Part shown: positions 45,214 to 56,062 of the stretch, piece after piece
How the letters are laid out: every line of letters starts with the position of its first letter
Numbering within the stretch: position 1 is the first letter of the stretch
NCBI GenBank assembly: GCA_001972305.1
Contig: BDDD01001815.1
Span: 1-64,000 of the forward strand
Origin: Cephalotus follicularis
Taxonomy: Eukaryota; Streptophyta; Magnoliopsida; Oxalidales; Cephalotaceae
Direction: 5' to 3'
Length of the DNA: 64,000 bases
Translations under genes and position numbers: made by a program
The notes under the pieces: generated by a model
Database searches by the model: none
The model's input: the letters and a program-made list of their open reading frames with translations, nothing else
What the model was told of the DNA's origin: nothing

Positions 45214-47684
45214 TTAAGGCTGAGGAGCATCTCCTTGCTCAGCCGAGGGATCTTCAGGAGGAGGTGGAGGAGGAAAAAAGGCCGCAACAGAGGGAAGAGG
45301 AGGATCTCCCAGGAAAGCAAAGGGGTCCTCTTGAGCAGGAGAAGAATGAAGAGCCGAGGAGTCCAATGCAGGTTGCAAGGTGGCAGCAGCAGGATCCGCG
45401 GCGAGAACAACCAAGTCAGGAGAAGTGGCAGTAGTCGGATCATCCACCAAGGCAGACGAGGCACCTTCCGCCAACCTCTGACGGACCTTCTCCTCCACTA
45501 CATCAATTCCCTCTGGGTAGAAGTCAAATGCATTGGCAGAGGGACAATACACTACTTCATCCAGTGGGAACTTGGGCTGCAGAGAAGCGAACCAATTCCT
45601 GCATGCATAGAAGCCCCAACAAAAGTACTCGGCCGCTTCTAGGAACACTGCCTCATCGAACTCATCCGAGCTCTTAAACTCCTCCACGGAGGACTTTTCC
45701 AACTCTTGGAACTCCTCTGAGTTCTTGAAGTCGGCCACTACCTGGCTCCTTTCCCTCCTCAGCTACTCCGTTTCTCTCCTCTGCTGCCGATCAAGTTTGA
45801 CCGTAAGATCATCAATTTTCTTCTCGGCCTGGTTCAGCTTGGCCTCCAGCCTCCTCCTCTCGGCCTTTTCCTCCTCCAAGGCCTCAACTGCTTGCTTCTT
45901 CTCCTTGTCCAAGGACTCCTGAACTTTGAGAACCTCGTTCAGTTGAGCTTGGGCCGAGCGAGCAGTCCCTTCGAGTGTGGCCATGCTCGACCTCAGCTCT
46001 CGGTCCCTGGCCACAACTGCAGAGAAGTTGTCCACAAGCAGCAGAGTGTCATTCAGAGACTGTCAGAGAAGCAAAAAAGTGTTAGAAATTATGAAGAACT
46101 AAAGTACAAGAGAAGACAAGGCAACTACGGCAGAGATCATTTACCCTCAAGTGGTTCCTCAGACAATTGGTCACCAACTCCTCGTTGGACCATCTCTGCC
46201 TCACCTCCACCTCCATAGGGAAGAAGACCAGCCGACTAAGTGTCTGGGCAACCCTCAGACCGTTCAGGTTCAAGTGGAGGCAGTCCATATCCTCAAACTC
46301 GTTGACCAGCTCTTCCACCCCCCGAGATGGAGGAATGATTATGGGATCCTGGGAGCTTGATCCGAGAGCAGCAACGTCCTCGACCTCCCGCAACTTCTCG
46401 GTGCCATCTACGGCCTTCCCCTTCCTGCTCCTTTTTGTCAGAGGAGCGTGTTCAGAGGAGGGGGCGTTGTCTGCCGGCCTTTTGCTTGCCTCCTTCCTCT
46501 TCTCGGTAGTAGCAACAGGCACCCTAGCAGAAGGAGGAGGGGGAGGAGTTTTGGCCTGCGGCCTTGGCCTCTCGGCCACAGGAGCTTTTGCCTTAGGCTT
46601 TGGCCCAGTAGGTGCAGGGGCCTTCCTCTGATCAGTGGCCCTTATGATAGCGGAGAGATCTCGGCGAGGAGCCATAGCTGAAAGAAGACATGAGAGTTAG
46701 AGTCAGAGATCAAAAAAAAATGCAAAGGTTAGTGAAGATAGCATTAACATAAGGAGACAAAGGTTTTATACAAGTTTGTTCCGACATTGGGGGCAGAGGA
46801 CTATCTTGCTCTCCCTCTCCCTCTGATTCTTCCTCCTCGGATCCGACCGAGGAGGATCCCTGTTCGAGGACCACACTCAGTCCTACCTGGACCAGACGAT
46901 CCTTAGTAATGGTGGAGTTTACATCCTCTGGCTCAAGGGCCAGGAGCTTACTAAGACCTATCTTCTCAGCCGAGGTCAGGCAAGATTTTCTGTTCAAAGA
47001 TTTAACATCCAAAGAGTTGCACCAGGGAGAGGGGGTAAAACCTTAGAAGTCCTTTATTAACAAATATTTCCTCCTCTAGTTCTTTATGGATTGGGTAGGG
47101 TTGAGAAGAAGTTTCTTTACCCCAGAACGGGACTTGAAAAAATACCCGATCGTTTTGGGGGTGGCCGAGATGACGTGAAACTCTTTGAAGAGATTCACAG
47201 TCTCTTCCACCCCGGACTCTATGCACTTGACTAGGAAACCTATCATGAAGCCCCAAGACTGAGGTTGAAGAAGTGAGGGATGAAGACTAAAGCTAACTAG
47301 GACCGAGAAGGCAAAAGAAGGAACTGGGACCCTCAGACCATGGGAAAGAGCCCCTTCGAAGAACACAAAGAGACCTTCTCGGCTCTCAGTGACTATCCGA
47401 GGATCCTTGGGAAGATTGAAGGTCAACCCACGAGGGAAGTTGTACTTCCTAGAGAGCCTTTTGACCTCGGCTTGGCTGAGGGTGCTCAAACCAAAGACAC
47501 AGTCATCAGAGGGGGGATTGGTCCCTGTAGCGGGTGCATCAGGGTCACCCACCGCAGCCCCCAAAGAACCCTCAACACCAAGTGGCCTTTCGGCGGTGGT
47601 AACCACCATAGCCAAAGACTCAACAGACAGGGGAGAAGAAGAAGAAGAAGAAGAAAACCCAGTAGACAGTTCTTGGCTAGCCAT
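45214..47684 (-). pseudogene. Antisense accessory gene of element F, three exons
   Basis: On the minus strand: exon 1 47684-46772, intron 46771-46678 (GTATAA ... TTTCAG), exon 2 46677-46145, intron 46144-46060 (GTAAAT ... GACAG), exon 3 46059-45214. Frames join in phase at both introns, about 763 codons. Exon 1 (LSRKYNFPRGLTFNL, LFVFFEGALSHGLRVPVPSF, LQPQSWGFMIGF, IGYFFKSRSGVKKL) resembles the putative gypsy-type transposon domain (Transposase_28 family) known from antisense ORFs of Tat elements. Exon 2 is basic and proline-rich with a likely nuclear signal (KRSRKGKAVDG). Exon 3 starts with a long coiled coil (LEEEKAERRRLEAKLNQAEK) and ends in an acidic, proline-rich tail. Three in-frame stops (47078, 47045, 45765) break it. 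A TATA box is at 47893-47886. Function unknown. Confidence 0.78.
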
Positions 47685-47885
47685 TAGTTAAAAAATGAAG
47701 AAGAAGAAATCACAAAAGAAGAAAATGATCTGGGAAAACAAAGAGTTGACATAAACTTACCAAGGTTTTTGATTCGAAGATTTGGGAAAAGAAACTGAAG
47801 ACACTACAGACTCAACAAAGTTCTCAAAATACTGTAAGTTCTGAAGGTTGAAGAAGCGAAAGTTTAGATGAGAGAAAAACAAAAG

Positions 47886-47893
47886 CTTTTATA
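47886..47893 (-). promoter_or_regulatory. TATA box of the antisense gene
   Basis: TATAAAAG on the minus strand, preceded by GGGGGCC, about 200 bp before the ATG at 47684. A consensus splice donor (CCTTGGTAAGTTT) at 47760 hints at a 5' untranslated intron, but I could not find a clear acceptor. Confidence 0.55.
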
Positions 47894-48285
47894 GGCCCCC
47901 TCCTCGGATCCTGGACCTTCACCTCAAACAGATCCAACGGTTGGGAAACAGATCATCACACCAGGCGCGGGAAAAGAAAAGACAGAGGCGGGAGTTGCTC
48001 TGAGCACGCCACGTGTGAAGCTTACTCAATACGTAACTTAAAGGATAATCATAACGGTTCACAACTCGAGGCCTGTTGATAAGATTGATGGCAGACCAAA
48101 GGGCAGGCGCTAGTCCTCGGTTCAAGTAGACTGGGGTGTGTATCAGAGGAACGACAAAGGCAACACTCTCAGCCTCAGCCCATTTGTACAAGGAAGAGCT
48201 ACCAAGAAGTATTGCAGAGGAGCCATGCCCGGGCCACGGCTCTCAACTCTGATCCTCCTCCTCTGACCAAGGTCAGAGAACAAGG

Positions 48286-48299
48286 ACCAGGGGGGCATA
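48286..48299 (+). other. Polypurine tract of element F
   Basis: ACCAGGGGGGCATA region immediately before TGATGGAGG, the 3' LTR start. Confidence 0.75.
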
Positions 48300-49202
48300 T
48301 GATGGAGGAAAAATATGTTTACAATAAGAAGGACACGTGTCCACTGCAGACATGACCAGCTGTCCATGAGGGATTAGAAGCTTATCAACAAACCGTGCCG
48401 AGGAGCACATACATGGCAAAGAACGTCATTCTCGGACCTGGAGCCGAGGACCATTATTTTTGAAGAGAACACACTGAGACCTCAAGTCCGAGGACACTCC
48501 TCGGACTTAGAGGCAGAAGACCATATCCAGGGTGTAAGGGCCGAGGACTACCTCGGCCCAAAGTATCTAACAGACATAGAACAGGAGACATTCCCTTCAC
48601 TACACAGAAACTAAGGACCTCCTCCTCAGACATATTCAAACTGTGTTCGTCCTCGGACTAAAGAAGACCATGACCTCTGCAACAGAATCATAATCGATTT
48701 CCTCTACAGTCATGCAAACGGAGGACCTCAACCTTATATATGGGATAAGGGGATTAACTCCACCTGATTTTTCGGGATCTGCACTTATCCAAATAAGGAG
48801 ATAGTGTCATAACCAACTACCAATAAAGGGAAACAGCGACATTATAGGCGGAGATCAAAGGGAATGACCGAGATCCTCGGCATTTCCCTAGGGGATAGCT
48901 ACAACCTCCGTTTTTCACGCTCTATCAGTTACAAGACACTACTATAAATACAGGTTCAACAGACTGAACAAAGGTGAGCCATTTTTACTTTACAAAGTAC
49001 ATTGCTTCACCTGCATCTTGTCTAACTTGAGCGTCGGAGTGTCCCCGGGAGAACAACCTCCTGGACTTTCCACCATTTCTGTTACTTTGTGCAGGTGTCC
49101 GAGATCAAGATCTTCCTCAAGGCATCTGTGACAAGCGTTTCTCTTAACAAATAAAAGTCCTCCACGTAGGATACTGTTGAGAGAAGGATTTCTGTATCAA
49201 CA
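48300..49202 (+). mobile_element. 3' LTR of element F
   Basis: 903 bp, near-identical to 38960-39863. Differences are mostly C/T and A/G transitions. TATA box CTATAAATACAGG at about 48941. Confidence 0.95.
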
Positions 49203-50589
49203 GGTATATTTTCTCTTCTCTTTGTTTTTGTTCTCTAAGAACCAAAAACCAGAAGTTCTCTCCTTGTGTTTTCAAATGTCCAGGTTCTTCAAAAAACAAC
49301 CCAGCCCTTATACACGTTTTTTAACTTCCCTCAACTTATCCCCAGAGTTTGATCCACAATTATAGGATGATAATAACAGCAAAACATGTTATCAGGATTT
49401 GATTCCATTTGAATGCAAATCCTTTTTCCATTTTGCTCCCATGACATATGGAATGGATAAGAGAAGACATATGTATTTTTAACATGTTATATTTTGTTGC
49501 TACTTATCATATTGCTTGTCTAACAACCAACACGTTGATGCTCCATGCAGCAGCCTATGAGGAGATAGATTAATAATAATCAAATTATCATTTATTATTT
49601 AATAAGAGATAAGAGAATTAATAATCTAATTATTAATTAATACCAAAATCATATTAGTATATTACGTCAACTAATCAGTAACATAACATCACTAATACAC
49701 CACAATGTAACATGTGCCATTAGACATTATAAAACAATACGATTTATGTATCCAATACATATACTCACGAGGCGGGACCCGAAAGTCCAGAATTAATCGG
49801 TAACGATGGTGTATTACTAAGACGCCTTGCTCTTAAGTAAACTTACCATAAATAGTCCTTGACTACTTTTAAGACCTTGAACCTATGACTATCATATTCC
49901 ATGTGTGTAAATTAATCCCTTGATTAATTTCCACAATTAAGTTCATGTCACACCCTGCTTTCGATAAACACATATAAAGGTGGTAAAGGCAATTAACATC
50001 AAGATTCAGCTAAAGCAAATACCGTAAAATTTAAACTTTTCAAACAAGATATCAGTTGCGGAAGCATTAAAACTTATAAGCTGAAAAACATGTAACGTGC
50101 ATCCCATACTACACGTTACCAAAAACATGTCTGCATAGTTAAAAGCCCACAAAACGGAGCATGATCCAAAATACATTATCCAGTAACATCAAAAGTCTAG
50201 TAACTGGAAAATACAGTACACAACACCCAAAGGGGACATAACCCCTGGTAAAAACATTATCAAGACTTGTACGTCATCCATGCTAATTCCCAAAGCTGGT
50301 CCACTGCATCAATCTGTAAAGTAGGGGGTTAGCCTTTGTCCTCACCAGTATGTTTCAAAAATATAACAATACTCATTTTATATTTTTGTACTCAAGCATA
50401 GTAGTTTTCAAACTCATATGTGCATTTCTAAATTAATATAACAATTTAGAAATCATAGCAGTTCATAAACGATTATCATACAGGCAGTAATCAGTACATA
50501 TGCAATGCATACAGATGCTCTAATGCATCCCAATCAGAATCAGGATCATCGCGCATCGTTTAAGCAAGAGAAGTCCAAACAACATCCTG

Positions 50590-50860
50590 ACAGTCGGCTG
50601 GATTCCTTACCAGTCGGCTGTTCTGGGTCGGGCAGTACAAGGTAGTCGGCTAGTTTCTTCCACCAGTTGGCTGCCTATTTGGCAGTCAGCTGTTATCCTT
50701 GAAAAGTCGACTGCAACTGCACAACTGTTCATAACATCGTTCAGATAACACATTCCCACCACTTTCTGGGCAGGACAACGCATGAGCAGTTGACTGTTTT
50801 CCCTTCACAGTCGACTGTTTCCGTTGAGTAGTCGACTGTCTTCCTTCGACAGTCGGTTGC
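50590..50860. repeat. CAGTCGGCTG/CAGTCGACTG cluster, downstream cluster of S4
   Basis: About eleven sites: CAGTCGGCTG, TAGTCGGCTAG, CAGTCAGCTG, AAGTCGACTG, CAGTTGACTG, CAGTCGACTG, TAGTCGACTG and others. They lie 600-870 bp after the TATA-like site in the LTR's orientation. Confidence 0.78.
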
Positions 50861-51717
50861 TCAGTGAACCAGCAATATGCAGTTCGATCTATCTACTCAA
50901 ACAGATCATTGCAAGCTATACGTTCATATTCATAGGACAGAATATTAGTACTAGTTATCATGTCGTCCATATAACACCACATTTAACATGCATTTCATCA
51001 AGCAAATCAATACCACGATCAAACTCAACATGCATGTACATAATCTCCTTTAATCCTCAACAGTGAGCATGGAAGAAAAAAACAGTAGTAACCTTGTCAT
51101 AAAAGTTGAAAACCATAGTTCATACAACCAGGCATTCGATTACAAGATATCCAGTTACTTTGAGCTCAAAATACAAATATAACTTCCCCTACCTTTTGAT
51201 TCCAAGTTAGGAATCTGTAAGTCTAAGTCTTTTAGTACGAACCACAGCTCCTTCAAGCTTCCCAGGTCCGGTTTGCAAGCCCAGGTTCAAGCTCCAAGTC
51301 CCAGTTCCTTTGGTTCCACAAAGGGGGTAAAGTTCTCCCTTTTCTCTCTCAAAATCTCTCTTGTTTTCCCTTCACAGTAGTGTTTTCTTTCCTTCGAAGA
51401 TCACAGGCCCTCTTAGGTTTCAATAGCCTGGCAGAATGGGGTAAAGAGAAGCTTTAAATAGCTAAAAAGCTCTCCCTCCTTTATCAACTAGAATTGCATG
51501 CCCATGTGCCATTTCCTTCACCCTTTGGTAACTCCTAAGCACCAACTGTCAAAAACTCCCTCAGAGTCAGTCTGGACAGCATGCAGGTGTTGTCTCTGTT
51601 CCTTGCATGAGCCGCATGACACCCAAGTATCACCCCATTTCTTTCCCGTCAGCTACTGCATGTGATCACTTCACATGTTTGCTGACAGAGTGTCGTCCAG
51701 TCAGTTATTCTTACTCG

Positions 51718-51822
51718 TCAGTCGGCTGGAAACTCGGGGCCATCCAGTCGACTTTTTCCACAAACAGTCGGCTGCCCCAGTATAACCATCCAGTCGCCTG
51801 ACCCTAAAAACTAGTTGGCTGT
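51718..51822. repeat. CAGTCGGCTG/CAGTCGACTT cluster, upstream cluster of S4
   Basis: Five sites in 105 bp (CAGTCGGCTG twice, CAGTCGACTT, CAGTCGCCTG, TAGTTGGCTG), 250-360 bp before the TATA-like site. Confidence 0.75.
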
Positions 51823-52974
51823 TTGGCATATTCCTTCCGAAATTCCACCCGTCATTTCTAGTGATATACCTCAACGTCCCTTAACATTACATGACCCAAA
51901 GAACATTATGTAAAAGGAAAACGACATCAAAGTCAGGAATTTCATTATTCTCATTAATTCCATGATAAGGTTACATCAGAATTTAAATTATTACAATGCA
52001 TGAAATTCCCAGGCGTTATAGTCTATTTTCGATATATCCGATACTTTATCCTGACAATAGTTACCGTGCACTACAATCCCTCATCATCCTCAGCTCTAAT
52101 CATGGCCTAGGGTAAGGATACGTGTCAACCCTAGATATATCGGTATCTATAAATCCGTATTTTACCATCATGACTATCGACAAGCCTTTCCAAAAACCCT
52201 AGGTTCCAACTCGCCATAACCTGGCCAGGTATTTCAAAGTCTACAATGAACACAAATACTATAGAGCCAATCACCCTCACATCAGGTGTGACGATCCCAT
52301 GTTGCGCACTCACTTACATTCACATAAATCCTGTAAGTCCCAAAAGCTATCAGTTTGATAGTCACGCGAAAGAACTGGGTAGGGCAGAAATCAGAGTCAG
52401 ATAGTCTTTATGCAATACACAGTAGCTGCTCAGGTCTAAGGATCAGACAAGTCTATCAAGAACTTGCCAGACTCGTAGAGTCTATACACTACTGTCTCAG
52501 ATGGGAAACTCTACTGACACAGGATATGTGACCATCCAAATATAATTCCCATGGTGGGTCAAGTTCAGTGTACATGCTCCCAACACGCATCCTGCATTAG
52601 CTTTAGGGTTCAACCCATGTGGCAATGAGATACTCCACCATCTCATTCGCAAGAGCAAGCACAATATGACAAGTCTGTCCGGTTCATGTATGCTGAAAAT
52701 AAGTGAACCTTTGACTTGGAACAATTTAGTCACAGGGAATAAGGAAGTCGCTCTCATAGCCCTTGGCTCGACAACCAACCCTTTGATGTGACAGGGCACC
52801 ATATATGTAAGCAATGTCATGCTTCAATTATGTGATAAAACATATACGATTATACCAATAATAAAATAAAATTTGCACAATGTAACATTAATAGAATAAT
52901 ATTGTATGTATTTTGAGCAGAATACAATTACATAGAACCACCTAGTGGCTTGACGGGTCACACTCTCTCTAAAA

Positions 52975-55900
52975 ATCTCCCACTTGGCCCTCAAGCCAGG
53001 AAGGCCCATAGTTCAAGCCCATCACACTTTGTTGACGCTCAAATACATTACTACTAAGAGCTTTATCAAGTGGGTTTGCTAAATTTGCCTCCGAGGAAAC
53101 CCTCTCTAATACAATGTCTCCTCTGTCAATGATCTCTCGGATCAAGTGATAACGCCGCAGGATATGCTTGATATCTGGGTGTCTTGGCTTGTGCAACAGA
53201 CCCATTATTGTCACAGTAGAGAACTACAGGACGACTAATGGTTGGAACCACTCCAAGTTTAGCGATGAACTTACGCATCCAAACACCTTCCTTTGGAGCA
53301 TCTAAGGCTGCTATATACTCTGCTTCCGTAGTTGAGTCTGTCGTAATTTCCTGTTTTGAGCTTTTCTAGCTCACGGTACCGCTTTCAGGATATAGACATA
53401 TCCCGACACTGTTTTGTGATCATCCGGATCACTATTGAAACTGGAGTCAGTGTATCCCTCCAATTTCAACTCACTATCTCCACCGTAGATCAAGACAGCA
53501 TCCTGAGTCCATCAAAGGTACTTAAGGATCCCCTTGAATACGTCCCAATGTTTCAAATAGGGATTGGACTGAAAATGACTTTCCATTCCCTAGGCATGTG
53601 CGACATCAGGCCTAGTACACAGCATGGCATACATGATCGATCCGACAGCTGAAGCATAGGGCATCCGACTCATGACTGTCCTTTCCTCATATGTCAATGG
53701 GGACATCTTCTTGGAAAGTTGAATTCCATGGCCTATTGGCAATAAGCCCCATTTGGAATTCTCCATACTAAATTGTTTCAGCACTTTGCTGATGTACTGG
53801 CTTTGGGAAAGCCCAAGCAACCTACTAAATCTATCTCTATAGATCTTTATACCAAGTACGTAGGAGGCTTCTCCCAAATCCTTCATGGAGAAGTTCTTGG
53901 CTAGCCATACTTTCTCGGATTGCAACATCCCTACATCATTCCCAATGATCAGAATGTCATCCACGTATAGCACCAAGAAAGTGATTCCTGAGTATTCCTG
54001 TTTCCCGTAGACACAAGGCTCATCTACATTTTTAATGAAGCCAAAAGACTTGATAGCCTCATCAAAATATATGTTCCAGCTCCTAGATGCTTGCTTGAGG
54101 CCATAAATAGACCTTTGAAGCTTGCACACCATGTGCAAAGATTCAGTGGATGTAAAACACTCGGGTTGGGACATATAAATGTCCTCTTTAAGATGTCCAT
54201 TTAAGAACGCAGTCTTGACATCCATTTGCCATATCTCATAATCATAATGAGCGGCAATAGCAAGCAAAATCTGAATAGATTGGAGTATCGCAACTGGTGA
54301 GAAAGTTTTGGTATAATCGACACAATGTTGCTGTCTATACCCTTTCGCCACCAATCGCGTTTTGTATGTCCCAATCTTTCCATCTGTGCCAATCTTCTTC
54401 TTGAAGATCCACTTGCAACCAATAGGCACTATGCCCCTGGGAGCTCTGACCAAGTTCCAAACTCGGTTAGCGTACATGGAATCCATCTCATATTTCATGG
54501 CATCTAACCATGTAGTGGAATCAGTGCCTTGCACTACTTCCTGATAGATGGCAGGCTCATCATCCTCGATGATGTTGGGTTCATCAGTGCCTTCAACAAG
54601 AAAACCATATCTCTCTGGCACTGTTGAAACCCTGGTTGATCTCTTCAATTGAGGAATGCCTGTATGAGATCTATTCTCATGCTGGGATCTAATCCCAACT
54701 GTGTCTCTAGAGGTACTGGCCTCTAATTCCTTTCCATTCTATGGTATTTCTCTCAATGGCAACTCCTCGAGTTCCACTTTGCTCCCACTGCTTCCTGCGA
54801 GTAGGTATTCCTTCTGCAAGAAAACTGCAGTACACGAAACAAACACCTTTTGTTCGCTGGGATGGTAGAAATAATATCCCATCTTTTCTTTGGGATACCC
54901 CACAAACCGGCACCGATTTTATTGTTCCTGCAGCTTACTAGGTTCCAACCTTCTAACGTAAGCTGGACAGCCCCAAACTCTCAAATGTTTTAGGCTAGGT
55001 TTCCTCCCTATCCATACCTTGTATGGAGTGGAGGGAATGGATTTCGAACGAATCCAGTTAAGGGCATATGCAACTGTTTCCAGTGCATAACCCCAAAATG
55101 AGGAAGAGAGGTCTGCAAAAGACATCATGGACTGGACCATATTCATCAAGGTCCAATTCCTCCATTCGGACACACCATTATGCTATGGTGTTCCTGGAGG
55201 GGTCCACTATGAGAGAATCCTATTATCTCTAAGATAATCTTGGAACTCAACAGACAGGTACTCGCCCTCTCGATTTGATCGAAGTGTTTTAATGGGCTTA
55301 CCCATTTGCTTGTCTACTTCAATTCCAAATTCCTTGAACCTCTCAAAGAAATCTAATTTGTGTCTCATCAGAAACACATACCCATACCGTGACAAATCAT
55401 TGGTAAAAATAATGAAGTAAAGATATCCTCCTCGTGCACTGATCAACGTAGGTCCACAGACGTCGGTGTGGATTAAACCCAGCAAATCCACCGCCCTCTC
55501 TCCTTGACCGGAGAAGGGAGATTTGGTCATTTTTCCAAGCAGGCAAGATTCACATGTTGGAAAGGACTCTAGGTCCTGGATGTCCAAAAGGCCATCCTTA
55601 ACCAACTTTGACATCCTTGCCTCACTAGGATGACCCAATATGTAGTGCCAAGTATAGGATTGATTAATTTCATTATTCTCTCTTTGTCTCTTAGTTCCTT
55701 GCTCGATTGACAATGCCGTCTTGTAATCAGTATTTAAAACATAAATCCCATTATCAATGTGTCCCTCACATATGACATTTTTGTCACTAGACAAAAGAGA
55801 ACAACCATAAGATCTAAAATTAAGCTCCAAGCTCAATTTATAGAGGTACGAAATGCTCACAATGTTTCGTATTAAGTTCTCAACCAAATAACATGGATCC

Positions 55901-56062
55901 AAATTTATTACAAAACCATTTGACAAATGTAAATCATAAATTCCTACAATGTAGTAATGATCGTTGATCCATCACCCAGTCGTAGGTCCACCGCTTCTTC
56001 AACTCTAAGCTGCCTTACGCTTCTTAGACCCTACCAAGAATTGCAAATATTAGTACCACAAC
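52975..56062 (-). pseudogene. Copia element 2 pol (integrase, RT, RNase H)
   Basis: Reads right to left from 56062, where the LTR of element E cuts it. GAG-pre-integrase and IN (SYTWHYILGHPSEARM, TCESCLLGKMTKSPFSGQ, NGVSEWRN), linker, RT (GCKWIFKKKIGTDGKIGT, RLVAKGYRQQHCVDYTKTF, MDVKTAFLNGHL) with an intact catalytic YVDDILIIGND near 53960, then RNase H pieces (GYTDSSFNSDPDDHK, KHILRRYHLIREII) broken by a frameshift near 53390. The longest open piece, 352 residues, is at 54648-53590. It belongs to the same family as copia 1. The 136 bp at 55927-56062 continue the reading frame with stops; gag lies outside the window. Confidence 0.92.

Larger units (their letters stand above)
38960..49202 (+). 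mobile_element. Element F: nearly complete Tat-type Ty3/gypsy retrotransposon
   Basis: 10.24 kb with two LTRs (904 and 903 bp), both starting TGATGGAGGAAAAATATG and ending TGTATCAACA, and perfect 5-bp duplications GGTAT (38955-38959 and 49203-49207). By eye the LTRs differ at roughly 20 positions, about 2 percent, so this is the youngest insertion here. Order: LTR, primer site, gag-protease, RT, integrase, a 4.2 kb region with an antisense gene, polypurine tract, LTR. The zinc motif CRYHRDHGHDIEEC, the RT and the antisense ORF point to the Tat branch. Coding capacity is broken (see parts). Confidence 0.96.
49946..52020 (-). mobile_element. Solo LTR S4 (reverse), relative of LTR-A
   Basis: 2,075 bp, TGTCACACCC ... 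CAGGCGTTATA (minus-strand start TATAACGCCTGGG, probably from TGTAACG). It aligns with reversed LTR-A at both ends (AGTTGCGGAAGCAT, GTGCATCCCATACTACACG) and in the conserved block at 50298-50345, but its middle has diverged and carries CAGTCGACTG instead of ACGTCGACG sites. A minus-strand TATA-like CTATTTAAAGC lies near 51460. Flanks GTTCA and GTCTA are only partly alike, so the duplication is decayed or the right end is a few bases off. Confidence 0.83.
38611..52974 (-). mobile_element. 3' LTR of copia element 2 (reverse), split by F and S4
   Basis: The LTR parts are 38611-38959, 49208-49945 and 52026-52974, about 2.0 kb. On the minus strand it starts TTTTAGAGAGAGTGTGACC after AAGTGGGAGAT (polypurine tract) and ends CCATGCAACA. 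It aligns in pieces with the copia 1 LTR. Only non-coding, AT-rich sequence is seen. Left boundary tentative. Confidence 0.72.
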
